From Chara braunii (lineage: Eukaryota; Streptophyta; Charophyceae; Charales; Characeae): 43,536 bases of DNA. Below are positions 30,560 to 40,701 of this stretch, piece after piece (the first letter of the stretch is position 1; each line of letters begins with the position of its first letter). The DNA lies in contig BFEA01000006.1 in assembly GCA_003427395.1 (NCBI GenBank), positions 1,034,170 through 1,077,705 of the forward strand, read 5' to 3'. The notes beneath the pieces were generated by a model. The model was not told the origin of the DNA, searched no databases, and worked only from the letters and a program-made list of their open reading frames with translations. The translations under genes were made by a program, and so were the position numbers.

Positions 30560-31334
30560 TCTTCTCAATCTCTTGATAAATTTTATCGTATTATTTAAAG
30601 ATAAATAATATCTCTTCATCTTTCTTCTCACCATCTTCCTTATTCCTTCAACCAGAACTCTCTCCCAGTTCATGAGCAGCTATGACCGTTGCATTGACTC
30701 TAGCATACCAATCATTTTGTTCTTCTTCGTCTTCCTTTTCAAGAATTAACTCATAGACATAAGCATCAGGGATTTTTCTCCAGTTGTCTCTCTCTTCAGG
30801 CCATAAGCTCCACTTGTAAGAGCTTGGAGCCTTATAGTCCTCCTCATCTTCCTCATTCAGAAAGTTATCAACATAGGTAGACTCTTCAACTGTCTCATTA
30901 ATGTCTTCATCTTTATTTTTTCTCCATTCAATCCGACTTAGGCCGTCTGCCCGATTCTTCTCGGTGAGAATCTTTTTCAATTTAAAATCAAAAGTGCAAA
31001 TGAAAGCAATTCACCTGCTTACTGTTGGATCTACTTGTTGATGTTTTCTAATAGCACCAATCACAGCAAATGCATCAGTCCTCAAGATGAATCTTCTTCC
31101 AAGTACATAGTGCCTGAAGCACCTGAGACAATGGATGATTACCAGTAACTCTTTTCCAAACTGAGTGTAGTATATTTCTGTAGAGTTAAGAGTTTTATTC
31201 TCAACCCTTAGAGGTCTCTCATTTTCATTCCTGTCTTTCTGGATATGTACACCACCAACAGTTACTGGTCCCCCATCTGCCTCGATGATGAAGGGTCTTC
31301 CCTCCTCCTCATCATAGAAAGACACTCCCAACAC
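30560..31334 (-). pseudogene. Ty3/gypsy RNase H domain and tether to integrase, with stops
   Basis: RNase H removes RNA from the RNA-DNA hybrid during reverse transcription. The frame is the same as the integrase frame. It starts at about 31,334 with EADGGPVTVGG (first catalytic Asp), then FGKELLVI (Glu) and RTDAFAVIGAI (second Asp). TGA at about 31,006-31,008 replaces the Trp usual after DPTVSR. The frame continues through KNRADGLSRIEW, the typical C-terminal mark of this domain, then an acidic tether (NEEDEEDY, LEKEDEEEQND) to TGA at 30,648, with another TAA near 30,590. The three catalytic acids survive but the chain is broken. Confidence 0.88.
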
Positions 31335-31339
31335 TACTC

Positions 31340-31800
31340 CTCCATTTTTTAACTTTTATTGTGAAGTTTTTGCAACAATCTGTCTTTTCTCAGTCCAAGA
31401 TAAGTCAGCCTCTTGTCTCACCATTTCTCTTAGAGGTTTTGCAAGGGTAGCAAAATGAGGAATAAAAATCCTCCATAATCCACAGACATCCAAGAAGCTT
31501 CTGACATTTGTCACTCGCTTGAGAGGCAGAGACCAGTTCAGAATTTTGTCTATCTTCTTGGGGTCAGGGCTCTTACCCTTTGAGAAACATGTAAAGCCTA
31601 AGATGGTACCTCTGCTTGAAAGAGAAGGGACTTTGGTCCACTGGCGGTCAGGTTATATTTTTGAAGTCTCTATAGGACTATCTTCACTCCCTCAGCATGT
31701 TCCCAGACAAACTTTCTGACTCCATCAGCGACCAAAGTTTCGTCTCTTACTAGGGGTCCTTTCACAGGGTTATCATCAATGTAAGGACTGATTATGGCAG
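31340..31800 (-). pseudogene. Ty3/gypsy reverse transcriptase, palm-thumb part only
   Basis: Polymerises retrotransposon cDNA. YIDDNPVKGP at about 31,760-31,790 is the YxDD catalytic box, followed by VRKFVWEHAEGVKIVL, a TAG, and then in sequence KYNLTASGPKSLLF. A one-base loss near 31,607 shifts the frame. In the new frame ILGFTCFSKGK, DPKKIDKILNW and VRSFLDVCGLWRIFIPHFA (the thumb/connection pattern) are readable up to a TAA before RNase H. The fingers and first palm motifs, including the first catalytic Asp, are not present within several hundred bases upstream, so a deletion removed the N-terminal half. Confidence 0.85.
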
Positions 31801-32050
31801 ACAGAATGAATATCCTCAACAGTAATGTCAATTGGAAAAATATCCCTGACATCACTAACAAGACGAGGAACAGGTTAACTCCATAGTTGAAGAAGTTCAG
31901 TGGCAAGCCAAGCCAGCTGCGGACGAGAAACCCTTCTTAAATTTATTGGGTGGCCAACAAGTCGGCTGGTTCACAAGGAACCTCCATCCCCGACCTTAAG
32001 GTTTTCAAACTCTCAGGCCAGAGACGTTATAAAGTGTGACATGAACTGAA
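31801..32050 (-). pseudogene. Possible pre-RT coding remnant
   Basis: One minus-strand frame reads RLVGHPINLRRVSRPQLAWL and, after TAA, VRDIFPIDITVEDIHSVCHN, ending just before the YxDD box in a different frame. It looks like retroelement coding sequence joined to the palm by a deletion near 31,790. No domain named. Confidence 0.35.
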
Positions 32051-32876
32051 GACTTGAAAGAAACAGATTTAGAAGATCGAGAGAAAATCGCGCTTATACA
32101 GGATATAAAAGAGAGTCATGAACTCAATCTGAAGTAAAGAGAGAAGAAAAAAAATGCAAAGAAGAGTGCAATTATTAAGATGAGAAGAGGAAGAAACGGT
32201 ACATGGAATGGAAGGTGACGATACAGTCAATAGGGCCCTGCTTGGTGTAGAAGCAGTGGGGGCTCTAGGGAGTACGGAGGAGAGGAGAGGCTTGGGGCGC
32301 CGTAGCGCGCCTCAAACTTTTTATGAAAATACTCCATCTTCGTCAGAGATGGGGTTCTTTCATGCCAGTTAGCAAGTGAGTGACGTGGGTATGGTCTTGT
32401 ATAGTTATATCCTCGTTCCTCGTCTTCTTCCTCCTCTGAGCTATACTCGCGCCTTGCACGAGACTGCGGCTCTTCACTGGCCTTCCCTGCTCTCTCGCCC
32501 CTTCCTCTCCCCTGTCCACGACGTGCTTAAGGCATGGTGCCAAATGGGGTTGAGAAGAAGTGTGAAGCGATGGTGATAGACTAAGAGAATATCGTAGGAA
32601 AGAGAGGACTACACTACTGAGGAAAAAAAATAAAAATGATTGTGAAGGTCACATGGGGCTACGACACGATGAAAAGGGGAAAAATGTGTTGTGAAAGGGA
32701 AAGAAAAAGGCGCACGCGATGAGCACAAGCTAACGCTTGGTGCAAAATTGCCATGTGAACTTCCTTATGAATCATACTGCGAGAAATGAATGACAACACT
32801 GCTATCGCTATTTCCTTTATACTAACTAGAGTGTTGTTTCTGCCTAGCGGGGATGCTGGGCGGGGGTTTGGTATTA
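32051..32876. other. No supported gene
   Basis: Purine-rich 32,050-32,280, then mixed sequence. GGATATAAAAGAGAG at about 32,099 resembles a TATA box but no ORF follows in a sensible position. The overlapping ORFs at 32,343-32,576 on both strands have no motif. Block B begins at 32,877. Confidence 0.5.
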
Positions 32877-34025
32877 TGTCGGAGGGCGTGGTGTCTCGGC
32901 CCTCCGTTGAGTACCCAATGCTTGTTCGGACCCGCTACTTACCTGTTACCAGCCCGGGAAACCTGTTGCTGCATGGGTCTTCGCGAGGTACTAGATTTCC
33001 GCAGTGCATCGAGTGCCTGCTCACGAGTCGAGTCTGCAGTGTACCGAGTGCTTACGCACGTATCGAGTTCATTGCATACCGTACATCCGTCTACTCACCG
33101 CTGTGTATGCCGCGTGTCCTCGCTGTAGACCCGGTACCGGTACCAGTTTGCAGGGTCATGCAAGATCGATAGGCCCCGTTACTGGGTTTCCCAGTGGTAC
33201 TACACAGGGTCGATGCCCTGCCTTACAGCGGGTCAGTTAGTAGCTGAAGTGACTGCCAGATTTGCCTAGCGCGATAGAGAAAAGGGCGGAGGTAGCACGG
33301 TCTACTCTACCACGTGCTTAGTCCCTATAGTCATGTATTGGGGTAGATGCAGTGACAACGGTAAGAGAAAACGCAAAAGAAAAAAATAAAATAAAATAGG
33401 AAAGGTTGAGTGTTGAACTTGGATCCGTGCCTAGACCTAAATCGATGTCATTGTGTCTCGGTGCCTGACAGTTTAGTGGTATATCGGCGTGAGAAATTTT
33501 GTAGTGTTGTTCTTCCCTCTCTGCTATTATTACCCCTACTATTGTCTATTCCTTTATTTAATCTTTCTTTCGGTCACTTTGCGGGGTGCGGCTAACGGTT
33601 CGTTTTTAAACCATGATCATAAAAGGACGGTCTAGATTAGCCCGGCCTTCCGCGTCTTGCCCTAATACTGACTCAACTGACTGGGGCCACACTGAAGGAC
33701 CTCAAAAAAAGGGGCGACCCGAGGCCGCTTCGGTAGGAGGCTTATCACCCCCTGCGGAAGGTCAAAAGCCCCCTCTTTACCATCGGACACGGGCACCCAT
33801 TAGGGGTAGTCTTATGAGTTATTTTGAAGGGGGCGGGGCATCGATCCGGATCCCGTTATGGGACCATGGTATATTGAACAAGTAGTCATGCGCTATGACC
33901 GTTGGTGTTCGATTCCCTTTTTTTATTTTAATCATTTTTTTTAATTTCAAATGATTGAAATCAGAATTTAGAGGGTTGCCACTGCCCCTCATTTAGAATG
34001 TAGAGATTGAGGCACATAGTGATCC

Positions 34026-34034
34026 TATAAAAAA
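34026..34034 (+). promoter_or_regulatory. TATA box, block B
   Basis: TATAAAAAA followed by a 10-G run and CGTGTCACTTGCTATGGGT, matching block A. About 145 bp upstream of the ORF 1 ATG. Confidence 0.5.
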
Positions 34035-34178
34035 GGGGGGGGGGGCGTGTCACTTGCTATGGGTTGGCGCTGTACTCACAGTGAGTCACTCGAGCAGGGA
34101 TCTGTCTCCCGAGCTTAGTGCGTGCTATACAGTAAGTCGCGTTGAGTGTGGTGCGCTCAGGCTATCTGGCAAGTGGCT

Positions 34179-34523
34179 ATGGCGCGCAGCAACGGTCTCT
34201 ACGGCTATAAGCCGAGATACCTGCGATACTTCTAGAGCTGGGACCCTAAAAGAGAGGAGGGTGTCATAGTTGATGCCTGTCTGAACTATAGCAAGCATGA
34301 TCACGCGGTAAAGTTGAGAGTCAACGTTTACTGGGCAAAAGAGCAAGAAATGAGGGAGGATGCTGCGATTCAGGGGGTGGTCACCGAGGCTCGTGATAGA
34401 GCCGAATGGAGGTGCCGCCGAAATGGGGTGATTGCTGCTTTAAAAGTTACTGTTACTTACCATGAAGAAGAAACCTCCACGAGTACTACCAAGCAAGAGC
34501 AACAGGAATTAGACTGGGACTAA
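34179..34523 (+). pseudogene. Block ORF 1, copy B (interrupted)
   Basis: From ATG at 34,179 in the same frame as copy A, with the same TAG at codon 19 (34,233-34,235). It then reads GVIVDACLNYSKHDHAVKLRV and DRAEWRCRRNG and ends at TAA 34,521, where copy A has TCA and continues. After that stop the copy B frame stays open through an acidic tail to TGA at about 34,652, so the ancestral ORF was probably longer than either copy. Protein unknown. Confidence 0.45.
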
Positions 34524-34839
34524 GAGGCCGAGTTCGAGGAAAGTGACGCTCAAATCCAGTCCTGGCATGGGCTGGAGCAGTGGAGAAGGGAGCATCCGCC
34601 GACCGAGTCAGTGGAGGACGGGCCCGAGGCTAGCTCTGGCCAGCGGAAAGAATGAGACGAGAGAGAAAGGTAGTTATGTACGATCGGCGAGAAGGTGGTA
34701 ACGCACAGGAAGTGAGAAGAGCGCATGCACAGTGAGAGTCAGGAGAGAGAAGGGCTATTCACACCCGTGCGGTCTGGGAGATGACGTCAGTTACGAGCGA
34801 GTCACAGTTACGGAGACAGAGTCCACACGAGGCGACGCG

Positions 34840-35010
34840 ATGAGACACATGTGTGAGGAAGAGAGGGCACGAGAGAGAGGCAGTCACAATTACGGGGACA
34901 GAGACGAGCGTGACAATTACGCTCAAGAGTGGGAGGAAAGAGATTCGGAAGTCAATGGAATGTCTGGATGGCTCACGGCAGATAGGACCCTACTGGTGGA
35001 GAGAGTGTGA
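34840..35010 (+). other. Block ORF 2, copy B
   Basis: 56 codons from ATG to TGA; the frame is open upstream to about 34,732 without ATG, giving up to 92 codons. Charged (EEERARERG, DRDERDNYAQEWEERD), ending SGWLTADRTLLVERV. Its frame differs from ORF 1. Shared with block A apart from the block A stop in the upstream extension. No family recognised. Confidence 0.35.
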
Positions 35011-37720
35011 AAACACGTGATGGTGTACGGAGTAGGTATAGTTGGCTTCTCTTACCTGGGGTTTTCTCGCCATAGGCACAGGGTCCATCACCGAGTAATT
35101 AAGTCTCTAGCTGTGGGCAGGTCATGCAAGTTTCGTGTCTAGATCTAGCGACTCGTCTTCCTTGAATAAACGAGCGAGGAAAGATTCGGGATTGGCGGAC
35201 ACTCCTCGTGCGTGAATGGTGCGACGTCGCACGACTGTTGAACATAGTTGATGGTTGATCCCAAGTCACCCCTGGACCAGTTCCGAGTTTGCGGGCTATG
35301 TATAGAACCTGGTTCGCAGTAACCAAGAGTGACGGTGCAGACGTGCAGTCACGCTCGATGAGCTTGGGCTACGGACACCTCCCTCGTGGGCATCTGTATT
35401 GACGAAGTGGTGAAGAGTCGCGCTCAAGAGAGGGAGGGAGAGAGAGGGATCAATTGTGATAAACTCGGTGCGAGAGACTAATAATGATCGACGTCGATCG
35501 CCTTCGGGAGAACCAGCGTCACCACGGAGGAAGAAGTTAGTCCTCCCCCGCCCGACACACGCCACAACCAGAGGGTCGCTTTTGTACATGAAGTACTGTG
35601 GGGGTTATCATGACTCCCTCCTAAGACTGAGACTCCTAACTGATGCATTTCTTGAGCTGAGGAGCTAGCCTTGTTGAGTCCGATTCTAGGGGGCCCCCGT
35701 GTGAACCAGTGGCAGACGCCGTACCCCTCCTTCCTAGTTGTCTCGCCCTTGTTATCACGCAAATCACCCTACCTTGTTCTCTCACTTGCTCTAGGATCGC
35801 TGGCTCGGTGCAAGGCTATAATGATCCTATTGGATAACAGAGATTAATGTTCAACCTAAGAGAAGAGAGAGTGATGAGACATGAGGTGACTGCAGTCAAT
35901 AGGAGATAGTAAAACGGATCTTTAGGCAAAAGTGAAGGTTGAATAAGGGTCTGATTACCGGATGGAAACCGCCATTTGCTGACCAAGGTCAATGCTTGTT
36001 CTCACTCATCGGGATAGGAGACCACTTGCGAACGCATCAATAATGAGTATTATGGACGATGCTTTAGTCAACAACAAAGAGTGGGGACGTGATTGACCTA
36101 CGAGAAGGGAAGTTGTATGCCATACTGAGTAGACCGTTGAGATCTGAAAACGCATGGACAGTTATCCGCGCGGGAAAGGACGATTGACAAATTACCATTG
36201 ATTTCGTTTGAACATTGGACTGGCCATTTACCAGCAATCAAGCCAAAGCCCTCTCTTTGTGATCTCTTTGTATGGTTGTCAAGTTCGCTTGAACATGAAT
36301 TTTTATGCTACTTGAGTGAGTCTGAGGTACTTGGTAGTTGGGGTGACGAGTAAACTGCGTCTACCGAGGAGGGAGAGAAGTTAAATAACAGCTAAGGTAT
36401 CTTTATGTTGCTCACTTTGCGTTTGTTATCCTTTTTTCTCCTTTTCGGATTTGATTGTCATGCTGTAGGATTTGTCGTGCAATGTGATCGTGGATGGGTC
36501 AGTCATGCAACAAGTGGATTCTATCTTGCCGTCTCTGAATTGTACTACCAGTGAAGTGGATACGCGAGAGTAACTATAAATCGATTGGTTTGGTGACGGG
36601 TCGGGGCAAGATAATTCCCATTTAAGTTTGAACCCTCTAACTATCAGACTATATCGTTTTCACAAAAGGAAAATTAAGGGTTGTGGTCCGAGAACCCATC
36701 TGGACTTACTCGGTCTTCTCTACGCATGGATGGGGAAAAGGGAAATGGTTTTGAGGAGAATCGCATATCTCCTTGCGAAGCTTCTGCTTGACAGGGACTA
36801 ACAAATCTCTTTAAAATATATTCACCCTCAATGCAGCTTTCTATAGGGAAAAGGGGAAAGGTTGAGATTAAAAAGGGTTTTATTTCTGTAAGACAGTACG
36901 TCTCGTCAAGTCTGAACACAGAGTGGGAAGGTTTATCACTCAGACTGACAAGCACCCACTGAACCTAACCTGACTATAATCTAGCCTGTAGAGGACTGTG
37001 GCATTGAATGGTCAGTGAGAACTTTAGTAACGGGCCCTAGCTGAGGGAGGACCCATCGACTGTTCTTGCTGAGTCCTGGCTTTGGCCAGTTTAATCCTAT
37101 TTAGCGGTAGGTTGATGCTGGGGTACCTTGGACTAAATCAGATCAGCAGTTAGTGTTTGGAGGTGAAACCGAGAAGTCCCTCAGGACCTCAGTCTATGAG
37201 GACGACCGATGTAGTTACTGACAGTAGGCCCATCATGATCCTTCTCTCTTAACCGATTAATGATGGAACTGAGATCTGATTAGCAGAACTCAGGCAAATC
37301 ACATCTCGTTGTTTATGATATAGTTGGGGGTGAGTGGCCCCGATGCTGATAACGCGCATGATATACTCAATATATATATATATATGTATATATATATAAT
37401 TAAAGTAGAAAAGTAGGCAGTGTGACTACATCGCTCAGTCAGTCTAGCTTGTGACGAACACGGGAAACTTGCAGCATTTGCCGTTTGCGTAGGTATTAGT
37501 CAGCTAATTCTTATCAGTGAGTCTAGTCGTTTCCGGTCTGTTAACGCTCACAGGGCAGCTCTAGTACCAACAATTGAACAGGGGTGGAACATGGCGGTTT
37601 AGTTTACACTGACAACTCTGTATTCGAGAGCAATCTTCTGCAGTAAGTTTGTGACCCCTTATGGGTCAAAGTCAGTCCAGTCTATTCACCAACCGGAACT
37701 CGGAGCTCTGAGTGGGAGTC
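35011..37720. other. Block B middle part, no intact gene
   Basis: Collinear with 17,640-20,967 minus the A-only segments. (TA)n at about 37,369-37,400. ORFs here are short, differ between copies and show no motifs, so I call none. Confidence 0.55.
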
Positions 37721-38002
37721 ATGGGAAGTAAAAACAGTGTAGAAATGACCTGCACTCTCTACTGGGACAAAAAGGACAACTGGGCAGAAGAAGCAATCAA
37801 GGACATTCAGCACAACCTCGAACTAATCAGAGTTAGTGCGCTAGAATTGGTAAAGGGGCAAAAACTCATTACATACACCTGCTACTTCTATGGGTCAGAA
37901 GAGCAATTGCACATCACATTTTCTTCCGTTGAGACTGTTGACCGAGCAAGGGAGGTCGTAGTAGCCAATGTTAAGAGCGAAGAAAAGGGGGACATCTTGT
38001 AA
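37721..38002 (+). CDS. Block ORF 3, copy B: 93-aa unknown protein
   Basis: ATG at 37,721 (preferred over the upstream GTG at 37,712) to TAA at 38,000. Begins MGSKNSVEMTCTLYWDKKDN, with a helix-like middle (EEAIKDIQHNLELIRVSALE), then KGQKLITYTCYFYGSEEQL and FSSVETVDRAREVV, ending KSEEKGDIL. It is acidic/basic mixed with alternating hydrophobics, like a small folded alpha/beta domain. No signal peptide or membrane segment. Intact here; copy A has a nonsense and a frameshift mutation. It is followed by about 75 bp, the 11-bp array and ORF 4 on the same strand, so the two may belong to one transcript or be exons of one gene. I do not recognise the family. Confidence 0.5.
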   Translation: MGSKNSVEMTCTLYWDKKDNWAEEAIKDIQHNLELIRVSALELVKGQKLITYTCYFYGSEEQLHITFSSVETVDRAREVVVANVKSEEKGDIL

Positions 38003-38075
38003 ACAGCATGTAGGAAATAGCAGGGCAAACATTCTAAGTGGGGAAGCTTTAGGGGGCCGAATGTGAAAAGAAAAA

Positions 38076-38254
38076 TATTAAATAAGTACTAAAGTAACAT
38101 TCAGGCAGTATTCATTCAGTATTCAAGCAACACTCAGTCGGAACTCATTCAACAATATACAAGCAACACCTAGTCAGTACTCAAACGACACTCAATAAGT
38201 ATTCAATCACCATTCAAGCAGTATTTAATCAGCCCCCACTCAACATTCAATCGT
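38076..38254. repeat. 11-bp tandem repeat array, copy B (16 units)
   Basis: Same sixteen-unit order as copy A, with the same 3-bp insertion after unit 7 and about one substitution in every few units. It sits between ORF 3 and ORF 4, its end about 109 bp before the ORF 4 ATG. Confidence 0.9.
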
Positions 38255-38362
38255 CAAAGTTGCTCGAGATTTTCAGCCAGAATCAATCGGTACTCAGTGA
38301 TCCTCTGGGCAGACAATTTCCCCATTCAAAAACATTGCATATGTCCCAAGGCTCAACAACAC

Positions 38363-38914
38363 ATGAGTGTAGTCCAGTCATCCTCTGTCAGTGAATCAGT
38401 CCTGGCCAATCTCAAAAAGATAACTTTTAAAGACTCAATTCAGTATCAATATATTAGTGTCACTGACTTCAATCAAGGGGACCTGTCAATCTATGTCGTC
38501 CTCACTAGATTTGCAGGAGGTACCATTCATGACATGACACTCTATGTGAAAAATGGGAAGGAGGCTCATGAGCGTTTTGATTCAGTCTGGGTTTCAGGAG
38601 CAAGATACCTTGAGGAGAAAGAGAGAGATCTTGATGAGGGTGAAATCAAAGTGGTTCGTAGCTTCGGACCAAAGCTCCACAAAGACTACCCCAAGCCTCC
38701 AGTCCCCTTCCTTCTCACAGATGGCTCTAATTGGGGAGACCTGGTCGATCTAGCAAAGAGGTATATCTCGCCTGCAGTAATTGATTACGAGGTAATGACG
38801 GAGATAACAGAGTTCCGACATCTCAGACGAGGGATCTTCTCTCAACCATATCTTCCTACTCTATGGAAGAAGTTTTGTGCTATGGTTGACTTTCGTATTA
38901 TGGGACTTGGGTAA
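38363..38914 (+). CDS. Block ORF 4, copy B: 183-aa unknown protein
   Basis: ATG at 38,363 to TAA at 38,912; the frame is open further upstream to a GTG at 38,297. Begins MSVVQSSSVSESVLANLKKI. Readable features: SIYVVLTRFAGGTIHDMTLY, VKNGKEAHERFDSVWVSGAR, a charged helix (EEKERDLDEGEIKVV), a Pro-rich turn (YPKPPVPF), LAKRYISPAVIDYEVM, and WKKFCAMVDFRIMGLG at the end. Residues are varied, unlike the low-complexity ORFs elsewhere. No signal peptide, membrane segment or known catalytic motif. Copy A has a nonsense codon, an LTR insertion and another stop. An intact reading frame in one of two repeat copies suggests recent or continuing function, or simply less decay. Family unknown. Confidence 0.55.
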   Translation: MSVVQSSSVSESVLANLKKITFKDSIQYQYISVTDFNQGDLSIYVVLTRFAGGTIHDMTLYVKNGKEAHERFDSVWVSGARYLEEKERDLDEGEIKVVRSFGPKLHKDYPKPPVPFLLTDGSNWGDLVDLAKRYISPAVIDYEVMTEITEFRHLRRGIFSQPYLPTLWKKFCAMVDFRIMGLG

Positions 38915-39333
38915 AGATGCTCCGAACCAGCAAGCTTCAGGTGACTTTACATCGAGAGACCACCACCTCAGAGGGCACAAGGACTTGGCTCAAAGCACAA
39001 GAAACACACAACAAGATGAGAGATTGAGTGTACCACCCAAAGGGATGAGTGAGGACTCTTGACTAGTGTTGGCCATGCTCTCCTCATGTGTACTCTCTAA
39101 GATTACTATGAGTTCTCATTCTTCCCTCACTCATCTTGTCATTGCTCAAGTCAGTCAGTCTTGCTTCTTTTGCATTGACTCTGCCAGATGATTATGCTTT
39201 GATGATCTTGTCACAGTTCTCAAAATTAGTAAATTGACAAAATTGATGCATGCATGACGTATCAGGATTTTATGATTATTATTTGCATGGTTCTTTGCTT
39301 TTCCGAATCAAAACAAAAGATTCCTAAGACCGG
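38915..39333. other. Block B 3' end, non-coding
   Basis: Collinear with 23,781-24,183. Copy B has an extra AAGATTACTATGAGTTCTC near 39,099. No gene. Confidence 0.65.
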
Positions 39334-39792
39334 TGTCGGGACCGGTGGATCCCGAGATAAGTCTTGCCCATCGAGAGGTGGTATACCGGATAATTGTGCA
39401 CGGCAAAGAAAACCGGAGGCAAGAAGGATAAAAAAATGCTAAAGTATTGGCGCTGGGGGACGGGGAGGTTGCCCAGGTCGCCAGAGCAACGGGACCCAGG
39501 AGAGACTAGCGGAATGGCGAGCGACGAGAGACCGTAAGAAATTAGTAAAGGTGGCAATTCCCCCGGAAGGGAGAAGGACCGTCAGGGAAAGTGGTGTCAC
39601 AGGTTGCAGGACGCAGGGATAAAAGAATTGAAAAGAAAATAATAAGTGGGGTGCCGGCGCGCGAGGACGTGACCCGGGCCAAAAGGGCCACCGGGGTGCG
39701 ATGTCAAGAAGGCCAAGGGGCCATGGGCCAAGTAAAGAGCCACAACCGGAGAGATTGGCCCACGGAACGTGAGGAAGACAAGGTGCCGAGAG

Positions 39793-39980
39793 CCACCAGC
39801 GGGACAAAGTGTCGGGGACCACCGGCGGGACAAAGTGTCGGGGACCACCGGCGGGACAAAATGTCGGGGATCACACGCGGGACAGGCACCGGCGGTACCA
39901 CCGGCGGGACAAGTACCGGCAGGACCACCGGTGGGACGAGTACCGGCGGGACGACTAGCGGGACTAGTGCCGGGGACTAG
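39793..39980. repeat. 26-27-bp minisatellite, about 7 units
   Basis: Units of the form CCACCGGCGGGACAAAGTGT + CGGGGA repeat from about 39,793. The first three are nearly identical; later ones diverge to GGGACAAGTACCGGCAGGA and GGGACGAGTACCGGCGGGA. All reading frames are open across it, giving Gly/Thr-rich or Pro/Val-rich ORFs on both strands that I discount. Confidence 0.95.
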
Positions 39981-40024
39981 CATTGTGGCGTGCCGCGAAA
40001 CGCAAATAATTAAAACGAGATGCA

Positions 40025-40049
40025 CCGTCAAGATCCAGAATCTTGACGG
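40025..40049. repeat. Perfect 10-bp hairpin, 5-nt loop
   Basis: CCGTCAAGAT, loop CCAGA, ATCTTGACGG. There is no U-run after the stem. It lies within the candidate LTR. Confidence 0.9.
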
Positions 40050-40491
40050 CCAAGAATATGAGCACAACTAGCATGAGCGCTAGTGGGAGCAAGCGGGAAG
40101 GCCAAAAGAAAAAGAAAAGCGAAGAAAACGTGGAGGTGAGGGCATCAGAGCAGTCCGAAAAATCTCGGATTGGTATCCCCCAAGGAGATAGAGCCAAAAG
40201 AGCTTCCATGAGAAAAATAGGCCTCCGGGGGAAAATCGGAGTTTGGGGACGTATCGTTTGGAAGGAATAGGGGCAAACGGAGGCTCCCATGGGCATGGAA
40301 AGGCCACAAGTGCAGTCCGAGAAATAACAGACTGGTCCTTGAACATGGGAAGGGGTAAAAGTAAGAGGAAGGGCCTAGAAAAGGGCCTTTACGACTAGTT
40401 GACACTTGGCATGCAAAAAAAAAAAGAAAAAAAAAAAGAAAAAAATAAAAATAAAAAATGGGAGATGAGAGAGGATGAGTGAGTTGGCCGT

Positions 40492-40533
40492 CAGTAGGGA
40501 CTGCAGCAAGTAGAGGCTGGCAGGTCCCTACTG
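40492..40533. repeat. 10-bp inverted repeat with 22-nt loop
   Basis: CAGTAGGGAC at 40,492-40,501 and GTCCCTACTG at 40,524-40,533, near the end of the candidate LTR. Confidence 0.85.
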
Positions 40534-40701
40534 TCCATAAGAGAAAGAGAAAAAAAAAACAAAAATCAAAAGGGCACTAACAGCCAAAAACGGCCACATA
40601 GGGGATGCATTGGTGACCAGATTCATTATGGCATATGTCGGTTACAAAGTTTATTATTTTCTCTTGATTTTGCAGAGAAAATCAAGAAAAATCAAGCCCT
40701 C

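Larger units (their letters stand above)
32877..39333 (+). repeat. Block B: copy 2 of the 6.4-kb repeat, better preserved
   Basis: Same strand and order as block A. It starts TGTCGGAGGGCG and ends CCTAAGACCGG, where a candidate LTR starts. It lacks the three A-only segments, so it is closer to the ancestral form. It contains a TATA box, ORFs 1-4, a (TA)n patch and the 11-bp array. I find no target duplication and no terminal repeats, which leaves its copying mechanism open. Confidence 0.9.
39334..40609 (+). mobile_element. Candidate LTR, about 1.28 kb
   Basis: Starts TGTCGGGACC, a common 5' end of Ty3/gypsy LTRs, exactly where similarity between blocks A and B falls off, and could end GGGGATGCA at 40,609. 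Directly after, TGGTGACCAGATTC from 40,611 has the TGG start and position of a primer-binding site. A gag pseudogene follows on the same strand at 40,702. The second LTR is not in the window and the terminal inverted repeat is not exact, so both ends are tentative. Confidence 0.4.

Noticed and set aside
15516-39333. Blocks A and B as giant LTRs of one element flanking gag-pol
   Set aside because: The blocks are same-strand repeats around retroelement DNA, but the internal parts belong to at least two broken elements with gag after integrase. The blocks have no TG...CA ends or target duplication, and 6.4 kb with four ORFs would be exceptional for an LTR.
39439-39822. 127-codon minus-strand and 129-codon plus-strand ORFs over the minisatellite
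   Set aside because: Opposite strands of the same GC-rich repeat; repeated Pro/Val or Gly/Thr blocks mirror the unit, and no conserved domain is seen.
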